The notes under the pieces: model-generated | Databases searched by the model: none | What the model was told of the DNA's origin: nothing | Seen by the model: only the letters and a program-made list of their open reading frames with translations | Shown: piece by piece, positions 43,401 through 51,291 of the stretch | Position numbering within the stretch: position 1 is the first letter of the stretch | Layout of the letters: each line of letters begins with the position of its first letter | Source of the DNA: Mangrovimonas sp. YM274 | GTDB taxonomy: Bacteria; Bacteroidota; Bacteroidia; Flavobacteriales; Flavobacteriaceae | Assembly: GCF_030908385.1 (NCBI RefSeq) | Contig: NZ_CP133091.1 | Span: 496,001 to 560,000, forward strand | Direction of reading: 5' to 3' | DNA: 64,000 nucleotides | Position numbers and translations under genes: made by a program

Positions 43401-44887
43401 ATTGTGCCACTTGTAGAAGGACAGGTTGCCGTGCCTTCAATCGTAAACGTATAAGGGTTTTTGTTGGGATCGGAATTTGCAATGGAAACTAAGCAGCTTC
43501 TGGTCCCCGAATCTGTTGTGGGTTGAAAGGTAATGCTGAAGTCTGCAAAGCTGCCAATGGAAATGACGTAGGGCGTGGAGGCCGTTACATAGAAATCGGC
43601 CGTATCTCCAGAAAGGGAAATGTTGGAAACTTCAAGAGCGTCACTGCCAGTTTCGTTTGCAATGCGAAAACTCTTGGTTTGACTCCCGGAATTGATGGTT
43701 TGTGATGCGAAAAGGGTATTGTTTAATCCAGAAGTTGTGGTGCTACCATTAGCAATGGTGGGATTGGCGCCAATCACACCTCTCACAATAATATTTGGAG
43801 CGGGCGTATAGCCTTCTCCTAATAAATTGATTACGCAATTGCTTTCATTGGCATCATTATTAACGATTTCTAAAGTACCATTTAAAATCCCATCACTTAG
43901 AGGTGAAAATCTTACAGTAACAGTAGTGCTGGAGCTTGGATTGACCACAAGAGGCGTTGTAACACTTGGAAGGGTTATGGGATCAATAATTGAAAAATCC
44001 CCTGTTAGGTTAAAATTGCTAATTTCCAAATCGGCATTGCCAATATTTTCAATGGTGAAATTGACATCTGTATAGCCATTGTTACTTTCTGTACTCCCAA
44101 AGTCCATAGTGTAGCCGCAATTTTGCGGATTGGCATCGGCGTCCAAGAGTTTCAATTCAGGATTAGGGCTTCCACTAAAGGCTGTAATTGAAATGTTGTC
44201 TATGGCAAATTCATCTCTAGATTCTGAGCCCGAAATGTCATCGCCACTCCAACGCAAATAATAAAAGGAACCATTTGCAATAGCCAAACCTGTGAGAGTG
44301 ATACTTTTTTGGGACGTTATTAAAACATCGGTTGCTGCTTGTGGAGAATTGTAGTCCAGTGTTGTTTCATTGGTATATGTTGAGTTATCATCGGAATGTG
44401 AGAAATTGAAGCTATTGCTTCGTTCTTGGTCATTAAAACAGAGAATGTCGTAAGTCAATTCCAAAGAATTAATAAGGTCACCTGTGTTATTTTGAATGCG
44501 CAGTGTTAGGTTTCCTGGAGTCCAATCGCTGCCACCGGGTTGAATTCCTAATGCGATATCGCCATTATTACTAAAGGCATACCAACCTCCTGTTGATTCG
44601 CCATAAGCAGAAGTGCCTCTAGCATAATCTCCTGAATCTCCAGTATCTCCAAAGCTTAGATTTCCATCACTGTTTCCAGTATGGGACCAGGCATCGGAAT
44701 CTAATTGTCCACTGTTGGGGTTAGGAGACCAGCCACTACCAGTAAAGGCATTGCTGTTTACATTGGTCACGGTGTTGTCAAAATCAATTGTGTATGAGAC
44801 ACCAGTTGAGTTGATTTCTAATTGTCCAAAACTATATGTTGCCAAAAAGGCGATAGCAACAAAACTGAGGGTTGGTTGTTTTGTCAT
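40451..44887 (-). CDS. Giant multidomain secreted protein with T9SS sorting domain
   Basis: 1478 residues. The signal peptide ends in SFGQ. In order: a jelly-roll-like N-terminal domain (about 25-235); two choice-of-anchor-D-type repeats (about 245-490, GNADLEISNF, GTLEIVNNDANESNC); an IPT/TIG-like segment (GPIGTEVSISS, about 495-570); a lamin-tail-like domain (SLSYVELYNATNSDIDFSS, about 580-760); further beta domains; and a T9SS type A sorting domain in the last 90 residues (VEISDMLGRKIYHLKG ... KKFIKR). It should be exported to the surface, where it could act as an adhesin or enzyme carrier; no catalytic domain is evident. Convergent with recO. Confidence 0.86.
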   Translation of the reverse strand: MTKQPTLSFVAIAFLATYSFGQLEINSTGVSYTIDFDNTVTNVNSNAFTGSGWSPNPNSGQLDSDAWSHTGNSDGNLSFGDTGDSGDYARGTSAYGESTGGWYAFSNNGDIALGIQPGGSDWTPGNLTLRIQNNTGDLINSLELTYDILCFNDQERSNSFNFSHSDDNSTYTNETTLDYNSPQAATDVLITSQKSITLTGLAIANGSFYYLRWSGDDISGSESRDEFAIDNISITAFSGSPNPELKLLDADANPQNCGYTMDFGSTESNNGYTDVNFTIENIGNADLEISNFNLTGDFSIIDPITLPSVTTPLVVNPSSSTTVTVRFSPLSDGILNGTLEIVNNDANESNCVINLLGEGYTPAPNIIVRGVIGANPTIANGSTTTSGLNNTLFASQTINSGSQTKSFRIANETGSDALEVSNISLSGDTADFYVTASTPYVISIGSFADFSITFQPTTDSGTRSCLVSIANSDPNKNPYTFTIEGTATCPSTSGTISPTEGPIGTEVSISSTNNLLGATASLNGTSLPIVSNSSEELTVSIPSNVTIGGPISVELASGCIFSNTFTLIDQSISGCDTSNSANLDNLFISQVTDSPTGSLSYVELYNATNSDIDFSSTNYSLRIYNNGNTSSYNTISLNSGTILQDSTFVIVMGTTDTQCAADGADGSLAELEITTVGVSINFHKDYNTSIGHDFIGLYEDSSLIDAFGVFGDQTWAYGLWLGESGATFERIASLSLPNATFSTSDWNISNWEDCNDVDYSDIGNYDFSTGIPPTVNTIYATSLGCTSSSITVEATEGYNEMDDTNNLTYQWYYNSPSQSDWIPLTNNTIYSGTISNTLIISDNTTLEGSQYYCQVMESGTTCYQNSSAIAIPSTTAIWDGSSWSSTPTADKAVIINADYDTGTNLNGQTSFEACSLIVNSEYTLTIANNTYVEVTNDLTVNGNIIVASQGAFVQLNDDGIIEGDVLNDPSKITVEKFTAPMNHWYEYTYWSSPVTNEQIQTGLAESSVNRRYKFTAENYLDATMESNNDNSASPGQDGIDDDGNDWTWVPGSELMEIGKGYASTHNAGLFNSTLGTPPFQFKYTFEGPFNNGSIEVDIYRNDTELNDDNWNLIGNPYPSAISVEKFFEENHLTGKIAGAIYLWSQNTAPSSSANGNESQNFSQADYAIINMSGQTAGGDGVSPLVGTDNDRYIPSCQGFFVTMSNDAEATDTNPIYSTQITFNNDMRVRDTNGNSQFFRTANNTPNERLWLNMTSSENSFSQILISYLEGATNGFDGMSYDAPRQTYNVYTSFYSIVEGMDKDLAIQGKSPTSLNLEEVIPLGFQTMAPSSTQFTISIAQIEGTFMESNTIYLKDNLLNITHDLSEANYSFTSEIGTFNNRFEIVFTSNTLSTNDYFANPSQLSVFELQNDEVKFKLNDDQLQIIKVEISDMLGRKIYHLKGINHGEIYNLSQLSTASYIAKISLSNGQTLNKKFIKR

Positions 44888-44990
44888 TACGGATTAATTA
44901 ATTGGTTGGTTAAAAAAGAAGACTTAAATATAATGAAAATATCTAATATTCAGTTAGTTGAGTGTTTTCGGTGATTTGTTTAATTGTTTT

Positions 44991-44998
44991 TATTTTTG
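44991..44998 (+). promoter_or_regulatory. Putative −7 promoter element of recX
   Basis: TATTTTTG, matching TAnnTTTG, only 4 nt before the recX ATG. If used, the mRNA would be leaderless or nearly so. Confidence 0.35.
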
Positions 44999-45002
44999 AA
45001 AC

Positions 45003-45476
45003 ATGCAAACACACAAAACTTATACGGTTGAGGAAGCGGTTAAAAAGTTGGAGCATTATTGCGCCTACCAGGAGCGTTGCCATAAGGAAGTTGTTCAAAA
45101 ATTACGAACAATGCATATGATTCCAGAGGCTATAGATCATATCGTGGTACACTTGCTTGAACATAAATTCTTAAGTGAAGAACGCTTTGCGAAAAGTTTT
45201 GTGAGAGGGAAGTTCCGAATCAAGAAATGGGGAAGAAATAGATTGAAGAATGAACTCAAAGCAAAGGAGATTTCTTCTTATAATATCAACACGGCCTTAA
45301 AAGAAATTGATGAGCAGGAATATTTTGAAGTGTTTAATAGCTTGGCAGAAAAGAAATACGAAACTATCAGAGAAACCAATACTTTTAAGAAAAAGAAAAA
45401 GTTAGCAGACTACCTGCTGTACCGTGGTTGGGAATCTCATTTGGTCTATGAAAAGGTAAATGAATTGATCAAATAA
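45003..45476 (+). CDS. recX: RecX-family regulatory protein
   Basis: 157 residues made of three-helix RecX repeats: VEEAVKKLEHYCAYQERCHKEVVQKL (about 8-33), then FLSEERFAKSFVRGKFRIKKWGRNRLKNEL (about 60-89). RecX binds RecA filaments and limits their activity. It is unlinked to recA here but close to recO. A terminator overlaps the stop region. Confidence 0.93.
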   Translation: MQTHKTYTVEEAVKKLEHYCAYQERCHKEVVQKLRTMHMIPEAIDHIVVHLLEHKFLSEERFAKSFVRGKFRIKKWGRNRLKNELKAKEISSYNINTALKEIDEQEYFEVFNSLAEKKYETIRETNTFKKKKKLADYLLYRGWESHLVYEKVNELIK

Positions 45477-45507
45477 AAAAAGGCTGTTCTCTAAACAGCC
45501 TTTTTTT
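45475..45507 (+). terminator. Terminator between recX and the convergent DUF6646-like gene
   Basis: A 14-bp stem (AAAAAAAGGCTGTT/AACAGCCTTTTTTT) with a short loop. Symmetric A and T runs suggest it can act both ways. Confidence 0.87.
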
Positions 45508-45531
45508 ATATATATGATTTGTTACTTCAAT

Positions 45532-46023
45532 TTACAGATTGAAGGAAGCTCCAAAGCTAATGGTAAATTGATTGTGTAATTTCTCGGCAGGTGTTAAATC
45601 GCCAGTATCGTAAAAAGCAATAGGGTAGGTAGCCTCGGTATATACACCAAAACCAGATGTAAAGAAATAACGAGCTCCTAAGTGCCCTCCAAAATTCTTT
45701 AAACTAAAATCCAGTCCAGGGTATAAATCGAAATCTTCGTGAATGTTGATAACATTTCCCAAATGTGCATTAAATCTTGCTTTAGCATCAAAACGGTCTA
45801 TAAAATCAGCGTCAAGGTCTTCTGGCACATCCAAAGCGTATGTCGAGGCAAATCCTAAAGAGATATTTTCTCCTAAACCGAAGTCATAGGTAGCATTGAT
45901 TCCTGTTGCGTTATCTTGAAAATTGGCTCCAATTTGGAATTTTTTGTCACCTTTGCCTTGAAAGGCTTGCGAGTAGGTTAGTGTGGCGCATAACAAAAAT
46001 GCCGCCAAAATGATATTTTTCAT
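45532..46023 (-). CDS. DUF6646-like outer-membrane beta-barrel protein
   Basis: 163 residues. Signal peptide (about 1-19, ending TYSQA) followed by FQGKGDKKFQIGANFQDNATG, the usual start of this small flavobacterial family, and eight or so amphipathic strands ending in FTISFGASFNL with a terminal aromatic pattern. Probably a small outer-membrane barrel; function unknown. A −7 box 24 nt upstream gives it its own promoter. Confidence 0.83.
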   Translation of the reverse strand: MKNIILAAFLLCATLTYSQAFQGKGDKKFQIGANFQDNATGINATYDFGLGENISLGFASTYALDVPEDLDADFIDRFDAKARFNAHLGNVINIHEDFDLYPGLDFSLKNFGGHLGARYFFTSGFGVYTEATYPIAFYDTGDLTPAEKLHNQFTISFGASFNL

Positions 46024-46046
46024 GTTATTTGGTTTTTTTGTGTGCG

Positions 46047-46054
46047 CAAATATA
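46047..46054 (-). promoter_or_regulatory. Putative −7 promoter element of the DUF6646-like gene
   Basis: The minus strand reads TATATTTG, matching TAnnTTTG, 23 nt before the ATG at 46023. Confidence 0.5.
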
Positions 46055-46071
46055 GTATAACCTAGACGAAG

Positions 46072-46938
46072 TTATACGTTTAGATTTATTCTATTATGGG
46101 TCCTTGTAATGGCTTGTTCGTTTTTCCAGTCAATCCATTTTTGTCCTTGCAAGCGTCTCATTAAATTGTCTAAATGTCGTAAGACAAAGACGTTGTATAT
46201 AGCTGTTCCTAAATTTTTGGGATGTCTTGGGATAGCACGTAAACTCATGGAAAATCCAGGTGTTAAATATTTCATGTAGTGCCAGTAGCCTTCGGGCATG
46301 TACAATACCTCTCCATGTTTTAATTGGGTAGTATAGCCTTCCACATTTTTTAGAGCAGGCCATTGGTTGAAATCTGGATTTGAAAAATCGATATCCTCCC
46401 TGGTGATTAAGGAGTAAGGAATTTTATAGAGATACTTGTTTTGCTTTTGATTAAACAGAATGATTTGTTTTGAGCCTTCAAAATGAAAATGAAAAATGTT
46501 GGCTAAATCAATATCGTAGTGCATAAATGTATGCGAATTCTCTCCTCCAAAAAATAACATTGGCAGCTTCTTCATAAGCTTAATACCAAAATCTGGAAAG
46601 GAGAAATCACTTTGTAGTTCTGGGACTTCTTTGAGAATGTTCCAAAGGAAAATGCGGTATTTGGTGGGTTCACTTTTTAAAAGGTCGATGTATTCGGCCA
46701 TTTTCATAGTGGCATGGGGCTGGTTGAAACCATCTTCATGATGTACTGGGCGATCATCGTAAAGGGGAACCGTTTTGTCTCCCGAAACCAATTTCATATA
46801 CTCGAGCGACCATTTGGAATAGGCCGGCCAATCTTCAGTTAAAGATTCAATAACCACAGGTTTCTGTGGCTTGAAGTAGTTTGCAATAAAGTCCTCTTTG
46901 GTTATTGTTTTTATGCGAGGAATGTTATGAAGCTTCAA
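46072..46938 (-). CDS. Cupin/JmjC-type Fe(II)/2-oxoglutarate oxygenase
   Basis: 288 residues starting at TTG (46938); no ATG is available in frame, and the N-terminus MKLHNIPRIKTITKEDF fits the family. The cupin_8/JmjC core shows TFMHYDIDLANIFHFHFEGSKQ, with His-x-Asp metal ligands, and a distal His in PEGYWHYMKYL. It is probably a protein or small-molecule hydroxylase using Fe(II) and 2-oxoglutarate. It is 92 nt downstream of the TonB receptor in the same direction, so co-transcription is possible. Confidence 0.85.
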   Translation of the reverse strand: MKLHNIPRIKTITKEDFIANYFKPQKPVVIESLTEDWPAYSKWSLEYMKLVSGDKTVPLYDDRPVHHEDGFNQPHATMKMAEYIDLLKSEPTKYRIFLWNILKEVPELQSDFSFPDFGIKLMKKLPMLFFGGENSHTFMHYDIDLANIFHFHFEGSKQIILFNQKQNKYLYKIPYSLITREDIDFSNPDFNQWPALKNVEGYTTQLKHGEVLYMPEGYWHYMKYLTPGFSMSLRAIPRHPKNLGTAIYNVFVLRHLDNLMRRLQGQKWIDWKNEQAITRTHNRINLNV

Positions 46939-47030
46939 TAGAAAAGTATGAATAGTTAACGTCTAAAGTTAAGAAAACGTTAGGACATGATATTCATACT
47001 TTTGCTATTGTTGAAAACTTGCTTTGATCC

Positions 47031-48851
47031 TTAATTGAAATGATAAGTTGCCCCGAACAGTACATTGCCTTTAGGCATTGGTACTAAGTTAGTTTCGTAA
47101 TATTTTTCATTGAAAATGTTGTTGGCGTAAAAAGACAAGTCCAATTGTTGAATACTCACTGTAAGTCCTACATCAAAGACAGTATAGGCTTGTCCGGAGG
47201 TGCGTTCGGCGTATTTATAGGCCAAACTAGGCTGAACTATTTTAAAGAAATGACCTCGATAGGTTGCTGTTACTTGATGTTTCAAAGAGTTGATAGAATA
47301 TCTTGAATAGTCGATATCCAAATCTTTAATTTCATCTTCTATAAAGGTATAGCCAAGGTCGATGTGTTGTGTGAGTCCTGAAATCTCAAAATGATAGTTG
47401 AGGTTAGCTTCAAAACCTTTGGTGTTCAAATCTCGGATATTCTCTGCTTGCCAAAGATCGTCTTCGTTTACTTTAACATAATCAATAAGTTTTTGGGAAT
47501 CTCTGTTAAAGAACGCCACAGAGGCATTGATGGATTTTCCTAGGAATTTAATCCCTATCTCCTCTGCAATGGCCTCTTCAGGATCCAATTGGTCATTTCC
47601 TAAAGTTGTTGGGTCGCTGTAGTACAAATCGGTGTAGGTTGGAATACGGTAAGTATACCCAATGTTTCCATATAGCTTTAATTGCTCGGAAACAGAATAC
47701 CCTACATCTACCCCAGGAAATGCATGGAATTTGAAATCGGAAAAATAGGTTACTGCCACTCCAGGAGTCACGTCAAATTTGTTGTTGAAAAATTTGAAAC
47801 GATGCTCCAAAAATAAGTTGGTCATAAAACGATCACGCTTTCCAAGATTGTTACTTGAGAGGTAGATTTGAGCTAAATCCACTCCAAAACCGGTAGTTCC
47901 AATCTTGGTGTTATAAGAACCGTGAAGTTCCGCAGCAATTTTATTGGTTTGGTGTAAGTTTCGGTAGCCTTCAGGATTGGTTCTTGTATATAAGTACATG
48001 TCTTGGTTGCGTCTCCAATACAATCTAGGTTTAAGAGTTAGGCTATTATTTCTGTAAGTAGAGGATAGGCCAACCAAACTAGCTTGAGTTTCTTCATATT
48101 GATTAATTGCCGAAGGGGAGGCATAAAATCCGTTGGCGCCAAAATCACGTTCTTGGAATGTGGCAATTAAATCGATTGGCATATGGTTTTTATTGAAGCT
48201 GCTTTTCAAAAAGTAATTTTGGTTGTCATAATCGGTGTTATGGCGATAGCCTTCAGACGTATTTCTTGAATAGTGAATGATGTGTGAGGTATTGTTAAGT
48301 TCGCTGCCTACTGTTACCGAAGCATTTTTTTGTCCGAAAGAGCCTGCTTGCACCCCTAAATCTACTCGGTTGTCCATAGATTTTTTGGTAACGATATTGA
48401 CTGCTCCGGTAAAGGCATTTTGGCCAAATACTCTAGCGGCAGGCCCTTTGATGATTTCGATGCGTTCAATTACTTCTAGGGGCAAGGCCAAGTTCATACT
48501 ATGGTGCCCCGTTTGGGCATCTTCCAATTTAATACCATCAATTAACAACAAGGTCTGGTCAAAACTGCCTCCACGAATATAAAGGTCTGCTTGGGAACCA
48601 AAAGTTCCACGACGACGAACATCCACTCCGGCTACTTGTTGTAATAAATCGGGAAGATTGGTGGCGGGGCTTTCTTTAATGTCTCTTGAGGTGATTACAG
48701 TAATGGTTCTTGAGTTTTCTTTAAAGGGAAGGTCAATACGCGTAGAGGTAATGATGACTTCGTCTAGGGAATCCATTTTTACAGGTTCCACTTGGGCAGT
48801 TGCCATAAAGGTTGACAATATCAATGCTGATGACAATAATTTGGTTTTCAT
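47031..48851 (-). CDS. TonB-dependent outer-membrane receptor (BtuB-like size)
   Basis: 606 residues. Signal peptide (ending MATAQ), then a TonB-box-like DEVIITSTR at about 29-37, plug domain (about 40-155, LYIRGGSFDQTLLLIDGIKLEDAQ, RIEIIKGPAARVFGQNAFTGAVNIVTKK), and a 22-strand-type barrel ending in VLFGATYHFN. There is no N-terminal carboxypeptidase-like domain, which separates it from SusC-type polysaccharide receptors and makes it similar in size to vitamin/siderophore receptors. It is divergent from the MocR-type regulator with 70 nt between starts. The ligand is unknown. Confidence 0.92.
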   Translation of the reverse strand: MKTKLLSSALILSTFMATAQVEPVKMDSLDEVIITSTRIDLPFKENSRTITVITSRDIKESPATNLPDLLQQVAGVDVRRRGTFGSQADLYIRGGSFDQTLLLIDGIKLEDAQTGHHSMNLALPLEVIERIEIIKGPAARVFGQNAFTGAVNIVTKKSMDNRVDLGVQAGSFGQKNASVTVGSELNNTSHIIHYSRNTSEGYRHNTDYDNQNYFLKSSFNKNHMPIDLIATFQERDFGANGFYASPSAINQYEETQASLVGLSSTYRNNSLTLKPRLYWRRNQDMYLYTRTNPEGYRNLHQTNKIAAELHGSYNTKIGTTGFGVDLAQIYLSSNNLGKRDRFMTNLFLEHRFKFFNNKFDVTPGVAVTYFSDFKFHAFPGVDVGYSVSEQLKLYGNIGYTYRIPTYTDLYYSDPTTLGNDQLDPEEAIAEEIGIKFLGKSINASVAFFNRDSQKLIDYVKVNEDDLWQAENIRDLNTKGFEANLNYHFEISGLTQHIDLGYTFIEDEIKDLDIDYSRYSINSLKHQVTATYRGHFFKIVQPSLAYKYAERTSGQAYTVFDVGLTVSIQQLDLSFYANNIFNEKYYETNLVPMPKGNVLFGATYHFN

Positions 48852-48889
48852 GAAATGATGTAATTTAAGACTGCAAAAGTCGTAACTTT

Positions 48890-48934
48890 CCGGACGAGTA
48901 AACTAGTCCAGTTTTAAAACTATGAATAGTCCGG
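48890..48934. promoter_or_regulatory. Possible operator shared by the TonB receptor and MocR genes
   Basis: Three related hexamers in 45 bp: CCGGAC at 48890-48895, GTCCAG at 48906-48911 (inverted) and GTCCGG at 48929-48934. The last lies inside the regulator's first codons. The two TAGTCC(A/G)G copies are direct repeats 23 bp apart, two helical turns. This is the kind of layout MocR regulators bind; the role is inferred. Confidence 0.4.
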
Positions 48935-50412
48935 TTAATGACCTCTTAAAACAGCTGATTTTTTTTGAAAAATCAAGTTCAACAGCTGTTTATATTCAAA
49001 TAGCACAACAAATTATCAATGCCATTCAGAGGGGGTATCTTTCCAAAGGAACGGCATTGCCTGGAACGCGAAGTTTTAGTCAAATTTTCGGTATCCATAG
49101 GAATACGGCTGTAGCGGTTTATGACGAATTGGCCTCGCAGGGTTGGGTAGAGATTCTTCCCAATAAAGGAACCTTTGTATTGTTACCAGAACAACGAACG
49201 GCTCCCATTAAAGCTTCGGCGCAGCAAATTGACCAGGTTTATAACTATTCAAAAACAACTGGGTTTCCATTTCAACAGTCGTTTCATTTGGCATCCACGG
49301 CTCAGGAAACCAATGCGAAATACACCATTAATGACGGGCAACCTGATTTGAGGCTGCATCCCGTCCATCAATTTACAAGATGGTACAGTGCGGCTATGAA
49401 GCGGAAGTCCTTAATCGCAAAATGGAATCATACAAGTGAATTGTCGGCTTCATTATTTGAAACCCAATTGTGTAATTATTTAAATGCAACTAGGGGATTC
49501 CATATTCAACCAAACAATTTGTTGAGTACCCGAAGTACCGAAATGAGCCTGTACATCGTTTCTCAGCTTTTGATGAATCAAGGGGATCTGGTGTTGGTAG
49601 GGCAGTTGAGTAATTATGCTTCCAACATGATTTTTCAGCAGGCCGGTGCTGTTATAAGGACAATTCCTGTGGACGAATATGGTTTGGACGTAGATTATAT
49701 TAGGACTCATTTTATAAAACGAAGTATTCGCTGTGTATATGTGTGTGCTCATCGACACTATCCAACCACTAAAACTTTGAGTGCAGAGCGTCGTTTAAAG
49801 CTTTTGGAGTTGGCCAAAGAATATCAGTTTGCAATTATCGAGGATGATTATGATTACGATTTCCAATTTGAAGGCTCTGCCATGTTACCTATGGCTAGCG
49901 CCGATGCCAATGGCTTGGTGATTTATTTGGGGAAATTGGGGCAGTCCTTGTTCCCTAGTTTTCAAACAGGCTTTGTAGTAGCTCCTGAGAACTTGATTTT
50001 GGAGGCAAAAAACTATTTGCAATTATTGGATCGTCAAGGTGATTTAATTCAGGAGCAAATGCTTTCGGAATTGATTAGTGAAGGGGAAATGTACCGATTG
50101 ATTAAAAAGAATGTCATTGTTTATAAACAACGGCGTGATTGTTTGTGTAATTTGTTGAAGATTCATTTTAAGGATGGCATTTCTTATGAGATTCCAACAG
50201 GAGGTTTGGCCATTTGGTTGGAATTCAAATCCAAAATTTCTTTGGTAAAATTATCCGAACAAGCTGAAAAGCATGATTTGTTTTTGCCAAAAACCATTTT
50301 GTATCAAGATGTAGAAACTTGTGCCATTAGGTTCGGCTTTGGGCATCTAAATCAAGAAGAAATTCAATTTGTTGTGGAACAATTGAAAAGGGCCTATGAT
50401 GAGGTGGTTTAA
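48922..50412 (+). CDS. MocR-type GntR regulator with aminotransferase-like domain lacking the PLP lysine
   Basis: 496 residues. An N-terminal GntR winged helix (about 18-85, QRGYLSKGTALPGTRSFSQIFGIHRNTAVAVYDEL) is joined to a fold-type-I aminotransferase-like domain (about 125-490). That domain keeps YPTTKTLSAERRLKLLELA, the IIEDDYDYDF aspartate, and a C-terminal carboxylate Arg in RFGFGHLN. The lysine block reads YLGKLGQSLFPSFQTGF where the family has a Ser-Lys pair: Q341 replaces the Schiff-base Lys and Q348 the conserved Arg. It is therefore probably unable to form an internal aldimine. It is divergent from, and possibly regulates, the TonB receptor gene. Confidence 0.88.
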   Translation: MNSPVNDLLKQLIFFEKSSSTAVYIQIAQQIINAIQRGYLSKGTALPGTRSFSQIFGIHRNTAVAVYDELASQGWVEILPNKGTFVLLPEQRTAPIKASAQQIDQVYNYSKTTGFPFQQSFHLASTAQETNAKYTINDGQPDLRLHPVHQFTRWYSAAMKRKSLIAKWNHTSELSASLFETQLCNYLNATRGFHIQPNNLLSTRSTEMSLYIVSQLLMNQGDLVLVGQLSNYASNMIFQQAGAVIRTIPVDEYGLDVDYIRTHFIKRSIRCVYVCAHRHYPTTKTLSAERRLKLLELAKEYQFAIIEDDYDYDFQFEGSAMLPMASADANGLVIYLGKLGQSLFPSFQTGFVVAPENLILEAKNYLQLLDRQGDLIQEQMLSELISEGEMYRLIKKNVIVYKQRRDCLCNLLKIHFKDGISYEIPTGGLAIWLEFKSKISLVKLSEQAEKHDLFLPKTILYQDVETCAIRFGFGHLNQEEIQFVVEQLKRAYDEVV

Positions 50413-50443
50413 CTATATTTTATCTTTTTACGGTTAAAAATTA

Positions 50444-50472
50444 TTGAAAAACGATAATTTTGTATAAGTTTG
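50444..50472 (+). promoter_or_regulatory. Promoter of the DUF2975-HTH operon
   Basis: TTG (50444-50446), an 18-nt spacer, TAAGTTTG (50465-50472), 18 nt before the ATG. A second −7-like box, TAATTTTG, overlaps at 50455-50462. Confidence 0.6.
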
Positions 50473-50490
50473 TTTGAAAGAATTGACTGA

Positions 50491-51006
50491 ATGAGAAAAT
50501 TGAATATTTTAAAGACCTTAATTTGGTATTTATGGTTTTTTGGGGCGTTAACCTTGGTATTACTTATAATTGCGTATATCAATTTTTTATACACTGGAAA
50601 TGCTGACTTTTTTATCAAGGTACATGGCGATCCTATTGGAACTTATGGCTCTACATATGTAGAATACATTTTGGCTTTTTTGGCAATAGTTTCCTTTGCC
50701 ATGTTTGTTAGGGCTGTTTATCTATTTGATAAGGTTTTGTACTATTTTAAATTATTAAAGCCTTTTGATGGGTATGTTATAAAGAACTTTAGTATTATAG
50801 GAAAGCTTTTTGTGATGAGTGGTATGGTTTCTGTAGTTCCGCTATTATTGTTTTCAGCAATTGTAAAAAGGAGAATAGAGTTTGTATCTTCTACAACTGC
50901 CAGTTCTTTTATTCCTATTATATGTATTGGATTGTTTTTTATGGTTTTAAGTGAGTTGTTTAAAATAGCCAAAGCTGCTAAAGAGGAAAATGAATTAACA
51001 GTTTAG
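50491..51006 (+). CDS. DUF2975-family membrane protein
   Basis: 171 residues with four hydrophobic segments (about 12-33, 52-75, 100-125 and 135-160). This size and topology, plus the HTH gene that follows directly, fit the DUF2975 family. Its function is unknown; because it always appears with a small HTH protein, it may control that regulator at the membrane. The stop is 2 nt before the next start. Confidence 0.82.
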   Translation: MRKLNILKTLIWYLWFFGALTLVLLIIAYINFLYTGNADFFIKVHGDPIGTYGSTYVEYILAFLAIVSFAMFVRAVYLFDKVLYYFKLLKPFDGYVIKNFSIIGKLFVMSGMVSVVPLLLFSAIVKRRIEFVSSTTASSFIPIICIGLFFMVLSELFKIAKAAKEENELTV

Positions 51007-51008
51007 GG

Positions 51009-51215
51009 ATGGGGATTATTGTGAATGTAGATGTGATGTTGGCCAAGCGTAAAATGAAAAGTAATGAGCTTGCAGAGGCTATTGGGATTACCACGGCTAA
51101 TCTTTCAATTTTAAAAACTGGCAAAGCCAAGGCAATTCGGTTTTCGACTTTGGAAGCCATTTGCAGAGAACTCGATTGTCAACCAGGCGATATTTTGGAG
51201 TATGTGGAGGATTAA
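51009..51215 (+). CDS. Small HTH transcriptional regulator (YozG/Cro-C1 type)
   Basis: 68 residues, almost entirely a helix-turn-helix: MLAKRKMKSNELAEAIGITTANLSILKTGKAKAIRF with TLEAICRELDCQPGDILEY at the end. It starts 2 nt after the DUF2975 stop, so translation is coupled and the two are one unit. It is probably a DNA-binding partner of the membrane protein, perhaps autoregulatory. A terminator follows. Confidence 0.9.
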   Translation: MGIIVNVDVMLAKRKMKSNELAEAIGITTANLSILKTGKAKAIRFSTLEAICRELDCQPGDILEYVED

Positions 51216-51240
51216 ATTTTATGAACTGAGTCATAAAAGC

Positions 51241-51272
51241 AAAAAAGCCAAACAATACTGTTTGGCTTTTTT
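51241..51272. terminator. Bidirectional terminator between HTH gene and atpC
   Basis: A 14-bp perfect stem (AAAAAAGCCAAACA/TGTTTGGCTTTTTT) with a 4-nt loop between convergent genes. Confidence 0.9.
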
Positions 51273-51291
51273 ATATTTAAGTTTCTGAATC

